64,000 nucleotides of DNA from Stromatinia cepivora (lineage: Eukaryota; Ascomycota; Leotiomycetes; Helotiales; Sclerotiniaceae), in assembly GCA_014898415.1 (NCBI GenBank), contig RCTD01000006.1, forward strand, positions 1,426,001 to 1,490,000. Reading direction: 5' to 3'. This document shows positions 21,215 to 33,679 of the stretch, piece after piece. The translations under genes were made by a program, and so were the position numbers. Numbering within the stretch: position 1 is the first letter of the stretch; each line of letters starts with the position of its first letter. The notes under the pieces were generated by a model. It searched no databases and was not told where the DNA came from. It saw only the letters and a program-made list of their open reading frames with translations.

Positions 21215-21763
21215 ACTGAGCCCAGTCCGAAAAACATTGTCAATATCAATACAAGATCATCCGATCTTCTTGTCCCAACGGTTCTTGAAAGTAGCCAATT
21301 TTCCAAGCCTGGCTGCAACTTTAATGAAAACCAGGTGTACTGCGGTTCAAAGTGAAGGATGACGAGGGTAAGAACTAAAATACGAGGATGTTGCAGTAGG
21401 GGACGGTAATCTGAAGGTCACATCTGGTGGGGATTAGATGGTCCGGATTTGGAATGGTGTTGTTAGAGGTGTACTTTCTATCCTTGGGTTTTTTATTTTA
21501 TTGGCACGCTTGTGAAGACGGAGTTGCCGCAGTTTTTTTATGGCATTATTAGAGGGGCGTGTACTATCTTTGGAGTGGGTGTGTTTGTCGGCATATTGAA
21601 GCAGCATCAGTGAGAAACAAATGATTCGAAAATGAACGAGCATTTGTTTACATTGTTAATATTTCAAAATAAAACATACGTTCGTTCAAGACCATAAGCA
21701 GCCATTCCGACTCAAGACCAGGCAAAGTCTTTTACTCTCCTGCTTTCAACTTTTGATGAAGCT
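21215..21763. other. Convergent intergenic region
   Basis: 549 bases between the tails of the SANT-like ORF and the minus-strand Myb-like gene. A 69-codon minus-strand stretch (21434-21643) is not convincing. Confidence 0.4.
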
Positions 21764-22677
21764 CTACTTCATGAACGATTCATAAGAAGCATCTTCATAA
21801 GATTCCTCCCTCTTGAAGATGAAGCTATCTCGATCCTCAACGCCACTAGACATGTTATCAAATCCACCAATATCCTGATTCCAAGGATCGAAACGATATC
21901 TCATGCCGTCTCGATGACCAGCCCCCACCAACTCCTTGTTCCCAGTCTGTTCGTATAGAGGTGGACCAAAAAACGAGGTACCCATCATGCGATTGTTGAG
22001 ACTTGCGGTGCTACTCATAGAACTGTTTAGACTAATAGCGCCGGGGGTAGGGAATGTGGGACTGTTAGGTGACGTAGGCGAATCTATAAGGAAAGGAGTT
22101 GGAAAGCGAGAGGACTCTGATGGGGTAGTGGGGAATGGGAGAAAGAGGTCGGACTCTGTCTCCATTTTGAAGTGGGAAGTAGCGGGGGTCGTGGGCTCGA
22201 CGTTCGTGATTTTAAACGTGGAGAGTGGATTGTTGTGGTCCACCTCCATGGCTCTCATGCTCGTAGAAGGACATGTATGATAGTCCTGGGATTCAGACTT
22301 CATGGGGAAGGGGAGTTTCAAGTCTTCGAGACTGTCTTTACGACTTTTGAACTTGGGCTCTCGTTTTGCGGGTTTTTTTTTCCCAACCCTGGAGCGTCGA
22401 GGAGTTGCAATCTTTCTAGGACCAGTTGGCATTGAAGTCGCACCGTCCATTTGTTTCTTGAAACGAGAGTAGCGCATACGAGCAGCATGACCATTGGTGA
22501 TCTCTTGGGAAAGAATAGGATCGTGCGCTACTCTGTTCCAGTCAATCTATGAAGTTAGTCTTAATACTTTATCGAAGATAAAACAATCGACCAAGAAGGG
22601 TGGTGGCATACATCTTTGAGGCATTTCTGGCTGAGTATTGCGTATAGCAAGCGATTGATGGCTCCGTCATTGGCCAT
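21764..22677 (-). CDS. Myb-like DNA-binding protein A
   Basis: Two exons, 22677-22612 and 22546-21764, separated by an intron starting GTATGC and ending CTAAC...ATAG, give 282 residues. Residues 1-55 form a fungal Myb-like helix-turn-helix: NDGAINRLLYAILSQ, KDIDWNRVAHDP, then EITNGHAARMRYSRFKKQ, the last resembling a recognition helix. Then follows a basic segment (PRKIATPRRSRVGKKKPAKRE) and a Ser/Thr/Pro-rich disordered tail. This architecture, a short N-terminal Myb-like domain plus a low-complexity tail, is common in uncharacterised filamentous ascomycete nuclear proteins. It is divergent from a second Myb-like gene 826 bases away; target genes are unknown. Confidence 0.85.
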
Positions 22678-23503
22678 TGTTTGATTCGTCCTGAAGCTAG
22701 CTAACCTGAATACCGCGGGGTACCCGTCGTGATTTCGAGTAGCTCTGGTGTATTTAAAGGAGGGGGAAAGAGGATAACTCGAAGGGGTAGGAAGCTATTC
22801 TAGGTAGGTTGTGCGGGGTATGAATAACGCCCTTGCCGATCCAGTAAAGTGCAAATAGTGTTCCGGTTTCCAAGGCGGAAAGGCACAGAACTTACAGGAG
22901 AGTAACTAATGGACAATGTGAAGATTTTGAAGGAAAAATATGAGATTTGGTGAGGGGAAGCAATAGAAATATCCATGCTCATAAACAAGTTTTGCTCAGA
23001 ATAAGGTAGTAAAACGCATATCCACAAAGCCGGGTTTATTGAAAGGGAATATGAAGAACAAGTTGTGATTCCTTTAGATTTCACAACCTCCTTTTTGATT
23101 ATGGTCATGGTAAAGGAATGACCTGAAAGCAAGTTGAGGATATCTGCGGCACAATGGATATGACAATCGCTCGAGCCCTTTTTGACCTTTTCTACAGATA
23201 TCTGAATAGAAAACCGGGATGGAATGGAAAAAATTGAAAGAATAAATATATCTTTTCTTTTGCTTGCTTATTATATACGAACTGAATGAGATTAGAAAAG
23301 ATAATTAATCTATTCTTTAGATGGTTATAAAATGAATAAAGCAAACATTTATTCACTCACCTCATCAATAATTTCCCCCCCCCCACCAGCCCCTTCTGAT
23401 CTTGTTTCTATCTACCATCCATCTTCCTCCCAATCTACAACAATTTAATCTATCTACAAACTTGAATTACAATATCTACCTTCTTACATTGACTTATCAA
23501 ATC
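22678..23503. promoter_or_regulatory. Divergent promoter between two Myb-like genes
   Basis: 826 bases shared by the 5' ends of Myb-like genes A (-) and B (+). Next to gene B are a ten-C homopolymer (23375-23384) and pyrimidine-rich sequence (CTACCATCCATCTTCCTCCC), typical of a fungal leader. A 110-codon minus-strand open stretch (22800-23132) was not accepted. Confidence 0.5.
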
Positions 23504-24232
23504 ATGCCTTCTCAGTGGGACCATAGGGCTGACAAGGATTTGTTGTTGGCTATTATTGAAGGGAACAATTTAAAGACTATTGAATGGCCTGCCATCTCTG
23601 AGAGACTCCAGAAGAAAGGTTATTCCTTTACCAAAGAGGCTTGCCGGTACGTACAGAAATTTCTTTTTCTGAAATCCATTTTTTTCATGCCTCTTCTTCT
23701 CAATTCTATATATTCCTTTGGCCATATCAAGCTCCTTGGTCTTCATATTGGCTTGGATGATCCATCTCCAATAAAGAAACCGTTTATCAGGATTGAGATT
23801 AAGTATTTCTCTGTTATTACACTATACTAATTCAGTATCCTTTACTCTTCTATCCATGTATTATAATCATCCGCCTGTTGCTGTCGTATTTTTCCAGGTT
23901 CATAAAACTACAGTCATTACCTTTCTCATATCTTAATCATTCTCTACCACTACCGCTACCAAAGCCTTACTTGCTCGGCAACTAACTGAACGATATACAG
24001 ACAACACTTCCAGAAGATCAGAAAAGAATCTCGCACCGGCTCACCTTCTGCATCCGCCAGCACCACTCCTGCCGCCACTCCTGCTAAGAAACGTAAACCC
24101 AAGGCCTCTTCTTACGAAGATGGAGCTGAAAACGATGACGAGGAAACGCCCTCGAAGATAACATCCAAACGTGTCAAGAAGGAAAATGGCAATCAATCAG
24201 CTACTCAAGTAGGAGTCGAAGTTGAGGAATAG
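23504..24232 (+). CDS. Myb-like DNA-binding protein B
   Basis: Exon 1 (23504-23646) and exon 2 (24001-24232) encode 124 residues. The 354-base intron starts GTACGT, has CTAAC at about 23981 and ends ACAG; it is long for this gene set. The N-terminus is a compact Myb-like fold: MPSQWDHRADKDLLLAIIEG, then TIEWPAISERLQKKGYSFTKEACRQHFQKI across the splice site, with the spaced tryptophans W5 and W29. The tail contains KKRKPK and KRVKK basic motifs and acidic stretches. It probably binds DNA in the nucleus. It is the last gene before the AT-rich flank. Confidence 0.85.
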
Positions 24233-25020
24233 ATTTCGCTCAATAACAATCAGTATGTACTCTATGCCTTCCACTAGTCGGCGTTGGCGACCAGCCTTTG
24301 TGTGGCAGGAGCAGAAATATGATCCTGATGATTGAGTAGCCAACATGATACCCAGTGTTGGACCCATTTCCTTTCTCCACTGGCCATTAATGCTGATTAG
24401 AGTGGAGGGCATTGGTTCGTACAAATTTGACATTAAGAACGAAGCACCATGGCGAATGCGAATACATAGTCTAGCCTCAGCTCACTTGGTTTCAATTAGT
24501 TGAGCTTCCTTGCATTGACGAAGGGCGTTGGATGGGGTACTCTTTCTGCAAATCATATTTATTTCCTCAGTATGGCAGTACACAACGATCTTATCACTAC
24601 TTCGTATCGTAAATTTTTGCCATAATGATATAATTCCAGCATCTTTCTAGGACTCTGATCCCATCTCTTTCCGAATAGTGAAGGTGTCCGCTTAGGTGAC
24701 CACAGATGGTTAGTTGCCTATGTATTCGTCCAGTTCTCACCTCATATCGACACTAACCATGTAATTGTGGCCTATCCTTATTGGAAATAACCTCTGCCCG
24801 GACATCATTCTGTGCAACACTTCAAATCGGCTTCCACGTTGCTCGGCTGGATTCAATGATACTATAGGGCCTTGTATCTTGATCATTAAATGATATTTCC
24901 TCGTTCTACTACTTGCTCAAACATCCTTGAGAACATTCTCTACTATTTTTCATGCAACATCCCACTCCTATCAAATTGATGTCTGTGAATTCCACACAGA
25001 TGAGGTGCACTGTGAGATGG
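24233..25020. other. Right edge of the gene island
   Basis: About 790 bases of unique sequence of ordinary composition downstream of Myb-like gene B, ending abruptly at about 25020 where composition becomes strongly AT-rich. Presumably 3' UTR plus spacer. I see no gene here. Confidence 0.5.
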
Positions 25021-26756
25021 GGTAGTTCAGTATTAAATAGAAAAAGAATAATATTATAAAGCTAACTATTAAAGAAACTATTTATAATACCTTATCAAAG
25101 ATAAATTTATATAATCAAAAAACAATCTATTTCTATTTCTATAAGATCCTCCGATTATACAAAAAATAATCATTAATTATTTTAAGATTTTATTTAAATA
25201 GTTTTATAATTCTATTCATTATATTATATATATTATTTCTTTATTTCAAAAATTATAAAAAAGAAATCTATATTGATTATATTGAATCAAATCCAAACCC
25301 TATATTTATTTTTTTATTTTTCCCTTTATATTCATTTATATTAAATACTATTCGCTTTTTTATAATAATATCATTTGTTTATTCTTAATATTAATTATCA
25401 ATACCTTTAATCGATTACATTTAAATCTAATCTATATTATTGTTCGATTCGATTAATAATTAAAATCTTAAATTCTAATTATCATTCTCTTCAATTGAAT
25501 TTACAACATTTTGATTATATTTATATAATTCCATTAATTATTAAATTAAATTATCGATTCTTTTTATTAAAACTAATAATTCTTTATTTTCAAATTCCAT
25601 TTCCTTTTATTCAATACATATTTCTTCAGTTGTAAAAATACTTGAATTAAATATCTTAAATATTCTATATATATTTATTATTCTTATAAAATAAAAATCA
25701 ATTGAATAATCTAAAACAAACAAAATATATATCTAATCAATTGATCCTAATTCTATATAATAATAAACAAAATTAATTTTGATATTGAATTTCATTTTTC
25801 CTTCTAATAAACTTATCAATATAATCAAAATCTCAAAATCAATTATAATTACATTTATATTTTGATTATCTTTTTATATTATTTATTATCTTTATTCGAT
25901 ATTCTTTACTTTAAAATCTTTATTTTCAAAATCTAAATCCTTCTTTTTAAATAATTCGATTAATTATTTTTTTAATTTCTATATTAATATATAATTCAAT
26001 TAATACTCCTTTGTTTACAAAATTTAAAATAACTACCCCGAATATTTCCATTAATATATCTCCGAACTTTTTGAATATACTTATATAAACCATCAAATAT
26101 TATATTAAATCTATTAAGAATTATTCAAAATATATTAATCTAATTCTTTATTTTGTTACAATTTGTTAGATTTTGAATTTCTCGAATTTATATTTCATTA
26201 TTTCAAAAATCAGTTTTTTCTTCAATATTAAATTTTCTTATGTAAATTTATCGATTCTTTATTTATAAATTCTAATATTGCTTTTATCAATTCAAATAAT
26301 CATTTTTTTATTTAATAATAAATCAATCAAATATTCTATATTAATATCCTTTAATTCGATTTGTTATATTTATAATTTTGATTAGATTTTTTGGATTTTT
26401 ATTATTTCGAATTTTATTTATTTGAATCGATTTTTTTAAATGAATTCTTTCTTTTGTTCTTTTTTAATTTGGGTTTTTTTTTTTAATTTATTCCTTTCAA
26501 ATTTATTTCTTTTCTACAAATTCCTCCTTTTACTTTTTCCGATTTATTTTCTTTAGATTTATTTTTCAAAACTCGTTTCTTTTTTACTTAATCTTTTTCA
26601 ATTTCTTTTTTCTTAATAGATTTCTTTATAAATTATTTTTTCTTTAATAACTTTTCTTTATTTCGTTTTATATCAAATTCCTTTTCAATATTTATATATT
26701 TTTTTAATTATTTCTTCTTTATTTTGATTTCAAAAACTTCTTATTCTTTTTATTAT
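25021..26756. other. AT-rich relic sequence, unassigned
   Basis: 1.7 kb of AT-rich DNA without long ORFs or recognisable LTRs. Likely RIP-mutated repeat, but no family could be assigned. Confidence 0.5.
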
Positions 26757-27441
26757 AGTGTAGGGATAGGCCTTGATTGTATGACGATATTCTATGAAGG
26801 GGGGAAAGCAGATACTAAAAAGAGTATCGATTATAAGATAAATAGATGTTTAAGGTATTTATATAGATTAATTAGAAACGAATAATGAATTTGTAATAAT
26901 ATTTTCTTTTAAAATCAAATTTATTTTCAATCGATTAATAGAATTATCAATTGATTTATTTTTAAATTTAAAAATCTTAAATTAATATTCTTATTATAAT
27001 AAATAAATCTTTCATTTTTTAAAATATAATTTAAAAATTATAATATATTATTTTTTCTTATATAAATTATTTTTTTTATTGATTATTATAATATCTGAAA
27101 TATAAATATTGATATTGATATTAATATTGATAGTAAAAGCTTTTTTATATTAAAATGAATTAGAATTTATAATAGTGATTGAAGTTTTTTAGAATATAAT
27201 TTGTAATATTTAATTAATATTTTTTGGTTCTTTTTTAAATTATTTATTGATTATTAAATAAAGATATAATGTTTTTATTTAATTTAATAATAATAATCAT
27301 CTTTATTATAATTATCAAATATCTTTTTAAAGATTTATTTTTGGATTGATTTCTTTTTTTATTTTCTTTTTCGAGTATTTTATCTTTTATCATTTTTGAT
27401 TTTGGTTTATTAATTGTAATTTGTTTTTGAAAATGAAATAC
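26757..27441 (-). other. Probable tail of Gypsy G2 beyond the Copia insertion
   Basis: The Copia target duplication AATAC (27437-27441 and 47617-47621) means this sequence was continuous with 47622 onward, the 3' part of the minus-strand Gypsy G2. A minus-strand frame around 27244-27440 (ITINKPKSKMIKDKILEKE) continues in the same sense. The less AT-rich segment from 26758 (TGTAGGGATAGGCCTTG) could be the outer end of the G2 3' LTR, reading ...CTACA on the minus strand. No second LTR copy is in the window to confirm this. Confidence 0.4.
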
Positions 27442-27563
27442 TGTCACGGAAAGCCTTGTGATCCCCTGTATCTTATGAAGGATCAAAGTGTATACTTTTT
27501 AATCGGAATGAAGGATTTATTAGCCCTTATTAATCTATTAATTGATAAAGTGATCCTGATATC

Positions 27564-27713
27564 TGTGACGAACCCAACGAGCGTTTAGAGATCAATCTTA
27601 AAATTAAAAACTATAGAGTTAAAGAGAGTGTGCTACAAAGTTATATATATAATCGGCTTGGAGCTTAATATTGTACTAATCCGATCGTATACGATCATGT
27701 GTATTTCGTGATA
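27564..27713 (-). repeat. Left LTR (3') of TR-GAG copy A
   Basis: 150 bp, starts TGTGACGAACCC, ends CGTGATA (mutated GTGACA). Confidence 0.92.
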
Positions 27714-27782
27714 TTACCCCCCTTTTTTGAAGAGTTTGCCTCGAATTCATTTTAAATGAATAATTTAAGTACAAAATGATTA

Positions 27783-28888
27783 TTAATCTTCTTTTAATAA
27801 AAATTCCTGATGCACGGATTGTATTATAGCCAACGAATATGTATCCATTATACTATTTGCCTCTTTCAAACGATCTTCAAAATATCGGCTATTGATTATC
27901 TCTCCTAGATCCTTATCATCGTTGTTTTCGGGTTCAGTAATCAATATAATAACTGGTACAAACTTTTATCGATCTCGGGTTTTTTGATATAGATTTAATG
28001 GATAGGCTTGTATCCAATAAGAATTACTTTTATATCGTATATATTTATTTTGTTTACACAAAAGAGTTCTTTTAAAAGGGAAAAATTCGGGTATTTGTAT
28101 ACGGGGTAAAATCAAAGTATGATTGGGTTTGTCCGGTTGGGTATCAAAAGGGTTAAAGATATCAATAATATTAAGGTTGCTAACATCCATTGGATCGTAA
28201 TTCCGAGAATGGAATGGATTCTGTAATATATATGGGGCTCTAGATTTACTAGAGTGAAATAATGCAGGGAATCCATTCATTGTATGAACAGCTAATTGTT
28301 ATATAACCTGAATAAAGTCGGGATAAAAGTGGAGAAAAGAAAGCTATTGAGAAAAACGATTTCTAAGAGTAATATTGAGTTTATTGCGAAAGATTGAGAT
28401 TTTATTTGAATCAGATCAATTCTGATTTTTGGCTTTGTAAAAGATCCTTTTGAATTTTGCAATATAGGTATATAGAGAATCGGTTCTTTATTTGAAAATG
28501 AATAGTTTATTTTCGATTTCTTGAACTTTATTTGGATTATTGTAAATATATGTGAGTTGATTTAGGATCGTTGTATGATCTAAGGGAACGTTTTGATCAA
28601 AAAAAGAAAACTGAAGTAGTATTATAGTTTGTATATAAGATTCAAGATTGAGGTAAATATAATAAAATTGAACTATAGAATTGCCGATTGTAGTGCCGTT
28701 TATTTATAGTTTTGTTTGAATCGAAGGAAACCAGGTATCGAATTTTTGAAAGCTATTATTGAACTTTTCAGGATCAGGAAGAGAGGGTTTCGGATGAGAA
28801 GGAGTATGAGCAGTAGAAGTGTATTCGAGAATTAGGGAGTGTAAAAACAAGATTTCATTCTACTAACGAATCATTTCATTACAAAGTT
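27783..28888 (-). pseudogene. gag of TR-GAG copy A, inactivated
   Basis: Minus-strand frame of about 365 codons with several in-frame stops. Recognisable retrotransposon gag features in order are: an N-terminal segment with PDPEKF, FQKFDTW, then a helical block with NPNKVQEIENKL, YIAKFKRIFYKAK, NKISIFRNKLN, LRNRFSQ and FIQVIQQLAVHTMNGF, and an unstructured C-terminal tail. This order matches capsid regions of fungal LTR-element gag proteins. Stops occur where TAA/TAG/TGA can come from CAA, CAG, CGA or TGG by transition. A 104-codon open part (28280-27966) remains. There is no zinc knuckle. Confidence 0.75.
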
Positions 28889-29089
28889 TTGTAATTGTGA
28901 GGTTTATCAAATTGTAATTTATAGTTTAGAAATTAAGGATAAAAAAAAAAACAATATTTTCGAATAATATTAAGAAAATTTATATACAAACGAATGAATA
29001 TAAATGTGTGTTTAGGATAAAAGTAAGTAAAATGTGTATGAGTATAAGTGTATATTATTTTATTTTTTATTTAGAAGAGTTTTTAATAA

Positions 29090-29239
29090 TGTAATGAATC
29101 CAATAAGTGTTTAAAAATCAATTTTAGAATTAAAAGTTATAAAATTAAAGAGAGTGTACTACAAAGCTATATATATGATCGGCTCGGAGCTTAGTACTGT
29201 ACTAGTCCGATCGTACGCGATCACGTGTATCTCGTGATA
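29090..29239 (-). repeat. Right LTR (5') of TR-GAG copy A
   Basis: 150 bp, begins TGTAATGAATCC, ends CTCGTGATA. Confidence 0.92.
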
Positions 29240-29599
29240 ATATCCTAATAAACAAAGATCTAGTTTAATTAAAGTGTATATTGGTTAGATAATTATTCAT
29301 TTGTTTTATATATATAGTTTTTGATTTATATAATCAAAGACAAATTATTCAATTCTTTTATTTTATTAATCATATATACCATCTATTCTTTAATCCCTGA
29401 AAGTGCTCTGTAATTATATTATTCTATGATAATTATAAATCCAATAGTTTTTAAATCTATACAACTTCTTATTCAATGATTATTAAATACTCAAAGAATT
29501 ATTCTTAAAATATCATTCTTATTTTATTTATAATTCAATATTTATATTAATTCAATTATCTTTATTCAATATAACAAAGAATCAAAACGATCTTTTTTT

Positions 29600-31200
29600 T
29601 ATAATCTATATTCAATAATTGAAATAATATCTACATTTGAAAAATAAATATCAAATTCAAAGAATCTGGGATTCAATCAATCCAGAGAATGATCCATTTG
29701 TTTCTATATCAATGATATCCATTCCAAGTTTCGATCTGATGAGTAAGTTTATTTATATTCAGATCGATTGGTTTTCAATCAAACCATTTATTTTATCTTT
29801 TGTTATTGATCTTCAAATTAAATACAATTTAAAGAAACAAATTTAATACTAAAAGAAATTCTCGGAATATTTTATAACAATTCAATTCAAGAAAAATGTT
29901 AATAAAGATACAAAAATAAAAGATTTTGATAATAATATATCAGGATTTATTTTTAATAGATTCATTATTTTATTCCTAACTATTTTCCAAGAAATCTCCT
30001 TCAAATTTGTTTCTCTTTAATTGAAGTATCAATATCGATAATAAAAATATATACAGAATTATAAAGCTTTCTAGAACATTTACGAATAAATCGAATTATC
30101 AATTGATCAAATATATTTTATAAAGTTATCTATTCTTAATCAAAATACTATAGCTTTTCTATTCAAAATAATCATCAATACACTCAAAAAGAAACTCGCA
30201 TCTATAATAACTACTACCAAACTCACAATACTACAAGAATATCAGTCTGTTCTAGTATAAACCTCATTCGATAAAACCAATTCTATCAAATAGCATAAAG
30301 ATTGGATTATAACCTACACCAAAACTCTTATATATAAGATCATTAAGATACAGAATAAAATTACTATTAATATTTTTCTACAAACTATTAATATCAGAAT
30401 ACTCCTAATCTGAACAAATACTATGATTATATAAATCGAAATGAATAATCAATTTGGATTACTCAATCTTTCATTCAAACAATTCGGAAATATTTTTAAA
30501 GAATTAATCTTTTAGGATTCTATTTCCTCAAAAACTAAAGAAGGAATATATTTTATATTTATCTTTTTCTAAAATAATAAAAAATTTAAAAAAAATAAAA
30601 AGAATATCAATTCTGAAAATAATCAAGGGATCAAAAAGATCTAGGAATATTCTTGCAAAATTGAATCTGAATGAAATAATGGAATTGGTTATAATTATAT
30701 TGTTTATAATTGTAAAACTATAAAGTTAATATTCATCAGAAAAACCAATCCACTATTCAAAAGGATATTCAATGAAAATAAATTACAAATAATTAAGGAT
30801 TGAACAAAATTGTATTTATAAAAGCAATTTCATCTTGATTGAATCAAAAGGAAATGAATAAAAAGTTCTATTGATTCTTCAAGATCTTCAATCAATACTG
30901 TTATCTTGAATATTCGATACAATCAATCAAGGGTATATTCTATAATAATGAAAGTATATTATCTATTCAATAATACTTTACTCGATAATTATAATATTAT
31001 ATATATCGTGAACGATATATCTCTATTGAATGATCATTGATATCGATTATCCGATCCCAATAATCTTGTAGAAATAAATACTTTTAGTTTTTAAGTTTTA
31101 GGATATAGGATTTGTATTATTAAAAAAATTATCAAAAGAGAAGATTATTTTAATAATGATCTGATCTTGAACAATATAATATTCATCCCTGACTTTCATA
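29600..31200 (+). pseudogene. Copia copy 1 gag and protease region, inactivated
   Basis: Degenerate plus-strand coding sequence following the 5' LTR. Short open blocks align in order with copy 2, separated by stops. The segment near 30960-31190 corresponds to the block FDNYSIIYIINDIFLLND of copy 2, the position of the Copia protease after the DSG-type active site. No intact frame remains. Confidence 0.6.
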
Positions 31201-31249
31201 TTAATATCATTTCGGAAATTCGATTGAAAAAAGCCGGTCTATAATTCTC

Positions 31250-32350
31250 AAGATATAATTGTACTTTTTGCAAAGAAGATTATACAAATAATATAATAAT
31301 TATTTAATGTATTTATATTGAAAATCTTATATTCTTAAAATACAAATCACTTTTTATTTATTCGAATACTCTTTTATCTATTCCTATAAATAACTCTTCT
31401 ATAATATATCCAACAATAAACAGAAAAATAAACAAAGCATTCCATCATTCTCACAATCCATCTTTTCCAAAAGAAGATACAAATGAAATATAATATAAAC
31501 ACTTCAAACATTTAGAAAAGGAAACTTTTGAATATTTAATATTTGCAATACAAAACATCAAAATGTAAAATATCATTTGTTCTAATTATATCGATTACAT
31601 TCATATTTATACAAAGTAAATCATTTCTTATATTTCAAATGATTATCAATCATCTCAGTTCTTCTACAAAATCCAATAAGATCTTTTTGATTTCGATAAA
31701 AGATATAACAATATATTATAATTTCTATTGATCAAAGAAATATATTATAATAAAATCTTTTCATATCCAATTTACTACAAAATACATAATAAAGTATTTA
31801 CAATCATCCAAAACTTTGTAATCTGGATTCATTGTAAATATAGTTTAACAATTATAATGATCAAATAGGATAATAATATATCTATTATTGAAATTATGAA
31901 AGTAATGTTATTTGAGAAATGAATCAAGTAAAAAGATATCGAATTCAAATTATCTCTATCTTATATATATAAATCTAATAAAGGATCAGAATATATAGAA
32001 CAAAAAATAATCATAAAACAGATAAAAATACAAATTATAACGGATTTACCGAACAAATTGTAAATAGAAATAATACAAATTGTTATTTATTTATATAATA
32101 TAAATCCTTTGAAAACCAAATCCTTCAAATCGTTTAATAAAATACTTAATATATAATTCGATAATTATTTTCGCAAAGATAATCCTTTATTTATAAAGAA
32201 AATATCTAACGATTTCTATTTCAATTGAAATAGAATTTACAAATATTGATATCAAACTTATTTTTTGGATAAAAACAAAGAAACTGGAATTAATAGGAAA
32301 TAATACAAAACCAATCCTCAAATATATATTGGATATTTAATAGATTATAT
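31250..32350 (+). pseudogene. Copia copy 1 integrase region, inactivated
   Basis: Stop-ridden plus-strand sequence between protease and RT, aligned throughout with copy 2 at about 38820-39900. Recognisable pieces include a GSEYIEQ block (from an integrase SDNGxEY-type motif) and conserved lysine-rich blocks. Identification is by position and similarity of the two copies. Confidence 0.5.
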
Positions 32351-33679
32351 TCTAGATATACTGATCTATTATATATGGATATTTAAGTTCGATAAAGTTA
32401 TTATCATTCGAAATATAATATTCAATAAGGAATTCATTTATTATATAAATTCTATTAATCGAATGATCGATATTTATATTACAAAAGAGTTTAAACAGCT
32501 TATTAGAGTTTTTGATTTATAAAATTATATCAAAGTGGATAGAATAATTATTCAAAACAAAGACAATCATAAAGATTTTATTCATCTACTTATTTTCATA
32601 GATTGAAAAACCCTTGATTCATTTATTAAATGTATTTCAGATCTATTATCTATAAACAAACTGATCTCGAGAATAGATATAGATCTAAAGGATGATAATA
32701 GGAATAAAGAAATCGATTTAAGATTATCCAATCCATTTAATCCTTCAAATAATGAAGATAAGATATACAATAAAGATATATAAATATTGATCGATCCTTT
32801 TATTAAAGAAATTAAAGAAGCCGATTCTTTTATTGAGGAATAATTATATCTTATAGATAAAGATATTAATATTATTCAAAAAAATACTTATAATAATAAT
32901 ACAGATCCCGATTTCATTGAATATATTGATATAGGGAATATAAAGTATAAGCCTATTAATTATATTATCGAAGTTCTTTGTAATATATACGAAAATGATC
33001 TAGAGATTATTTCAATCGATCAATCTTAATATTCCAAAAGGAAGTATATACATTGGAATAATCAATTAAAATATTTTATAAAGGAAATTCAATCATTATA
33101 AAGATTATTGTATTCTATATATTCATTTAATTAACTTATAAAGGATTCGCAAATTTATAATCTCAAATAGATATCTAAGAGAACTTGTATTATAAGGATT
33201 GAAATACTCAGGGTTCAAATCAATTCATTTAAGTTTCAATTATACAATTATTATTCGGAATTATTTCTCTTTTGAAAGTCATCTGATTTTTGTATTCCAA
33301 AGTAATTAATATATATACAAAAGCAATTATATATACAGCAATATTATCAAGGGAACAATTCTAATACTGAATCTTATATAGGAATTATTATATCTCAAAA
33401 GACAAATTCAATGGAATTATTCTATTTAAACAATTTTCATTTTATATTCTGATCTGATTAACAAAGAATGAACAATATAAAGAAGTGTTCTCAATTTGTA
33501 ACAATTTATAATATAATCATTATTGAAATTGAAGTAAAACCATTATTATCTTTTATTTGATTTATAATTAATAGATTACAAACAATACTATTTCTTTGAA
33601 TTTATATATTTGCAATTTCAAAGTTATCTCGTTTTTATTATCAATTAGAAAATCATCAAATGAAATATTGATTCAAATA

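Larger units (their letters stand above)
27564..29239 (-). mobile_element. TR-GAG element copy A, complete
   Basis: 1676-bp LTR element with 150-bp LTRs at both ends and an ATATC target duplication (27559-27563 and 29240-29244), sitting in the Copia copy 1 5' LTR. The minus orientation is shown by a polypurine tract AAAAAAGGGGGGTAA (complement of 27714-27728) directly beside the left LTR and by a gag reading frame on the minus strand. The interior has room only for gag; no protease, RT or integrase is present. It is therefore non-autonomous and must borrow enzymes. Confidence 0.93.
27442..29431 (+). repeat. 5' LTR of Copia copy 1, split by TR-GAG copy A
   Basis: LTR parts 27442-27563 and 29245-29431 join at the ATATC duplication into 309 bp, the same length as the other Copia LTRs. 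Starts TGTCACGGAAAGCC, ends TGATA. Confidence 0.93.

Noticed and set aside
22800..23132. 110-codon minus-strand ORF in the shared Myb promoter
   Set aside because: No recognisable domain; lies within the 5' regions of two divergent genes.
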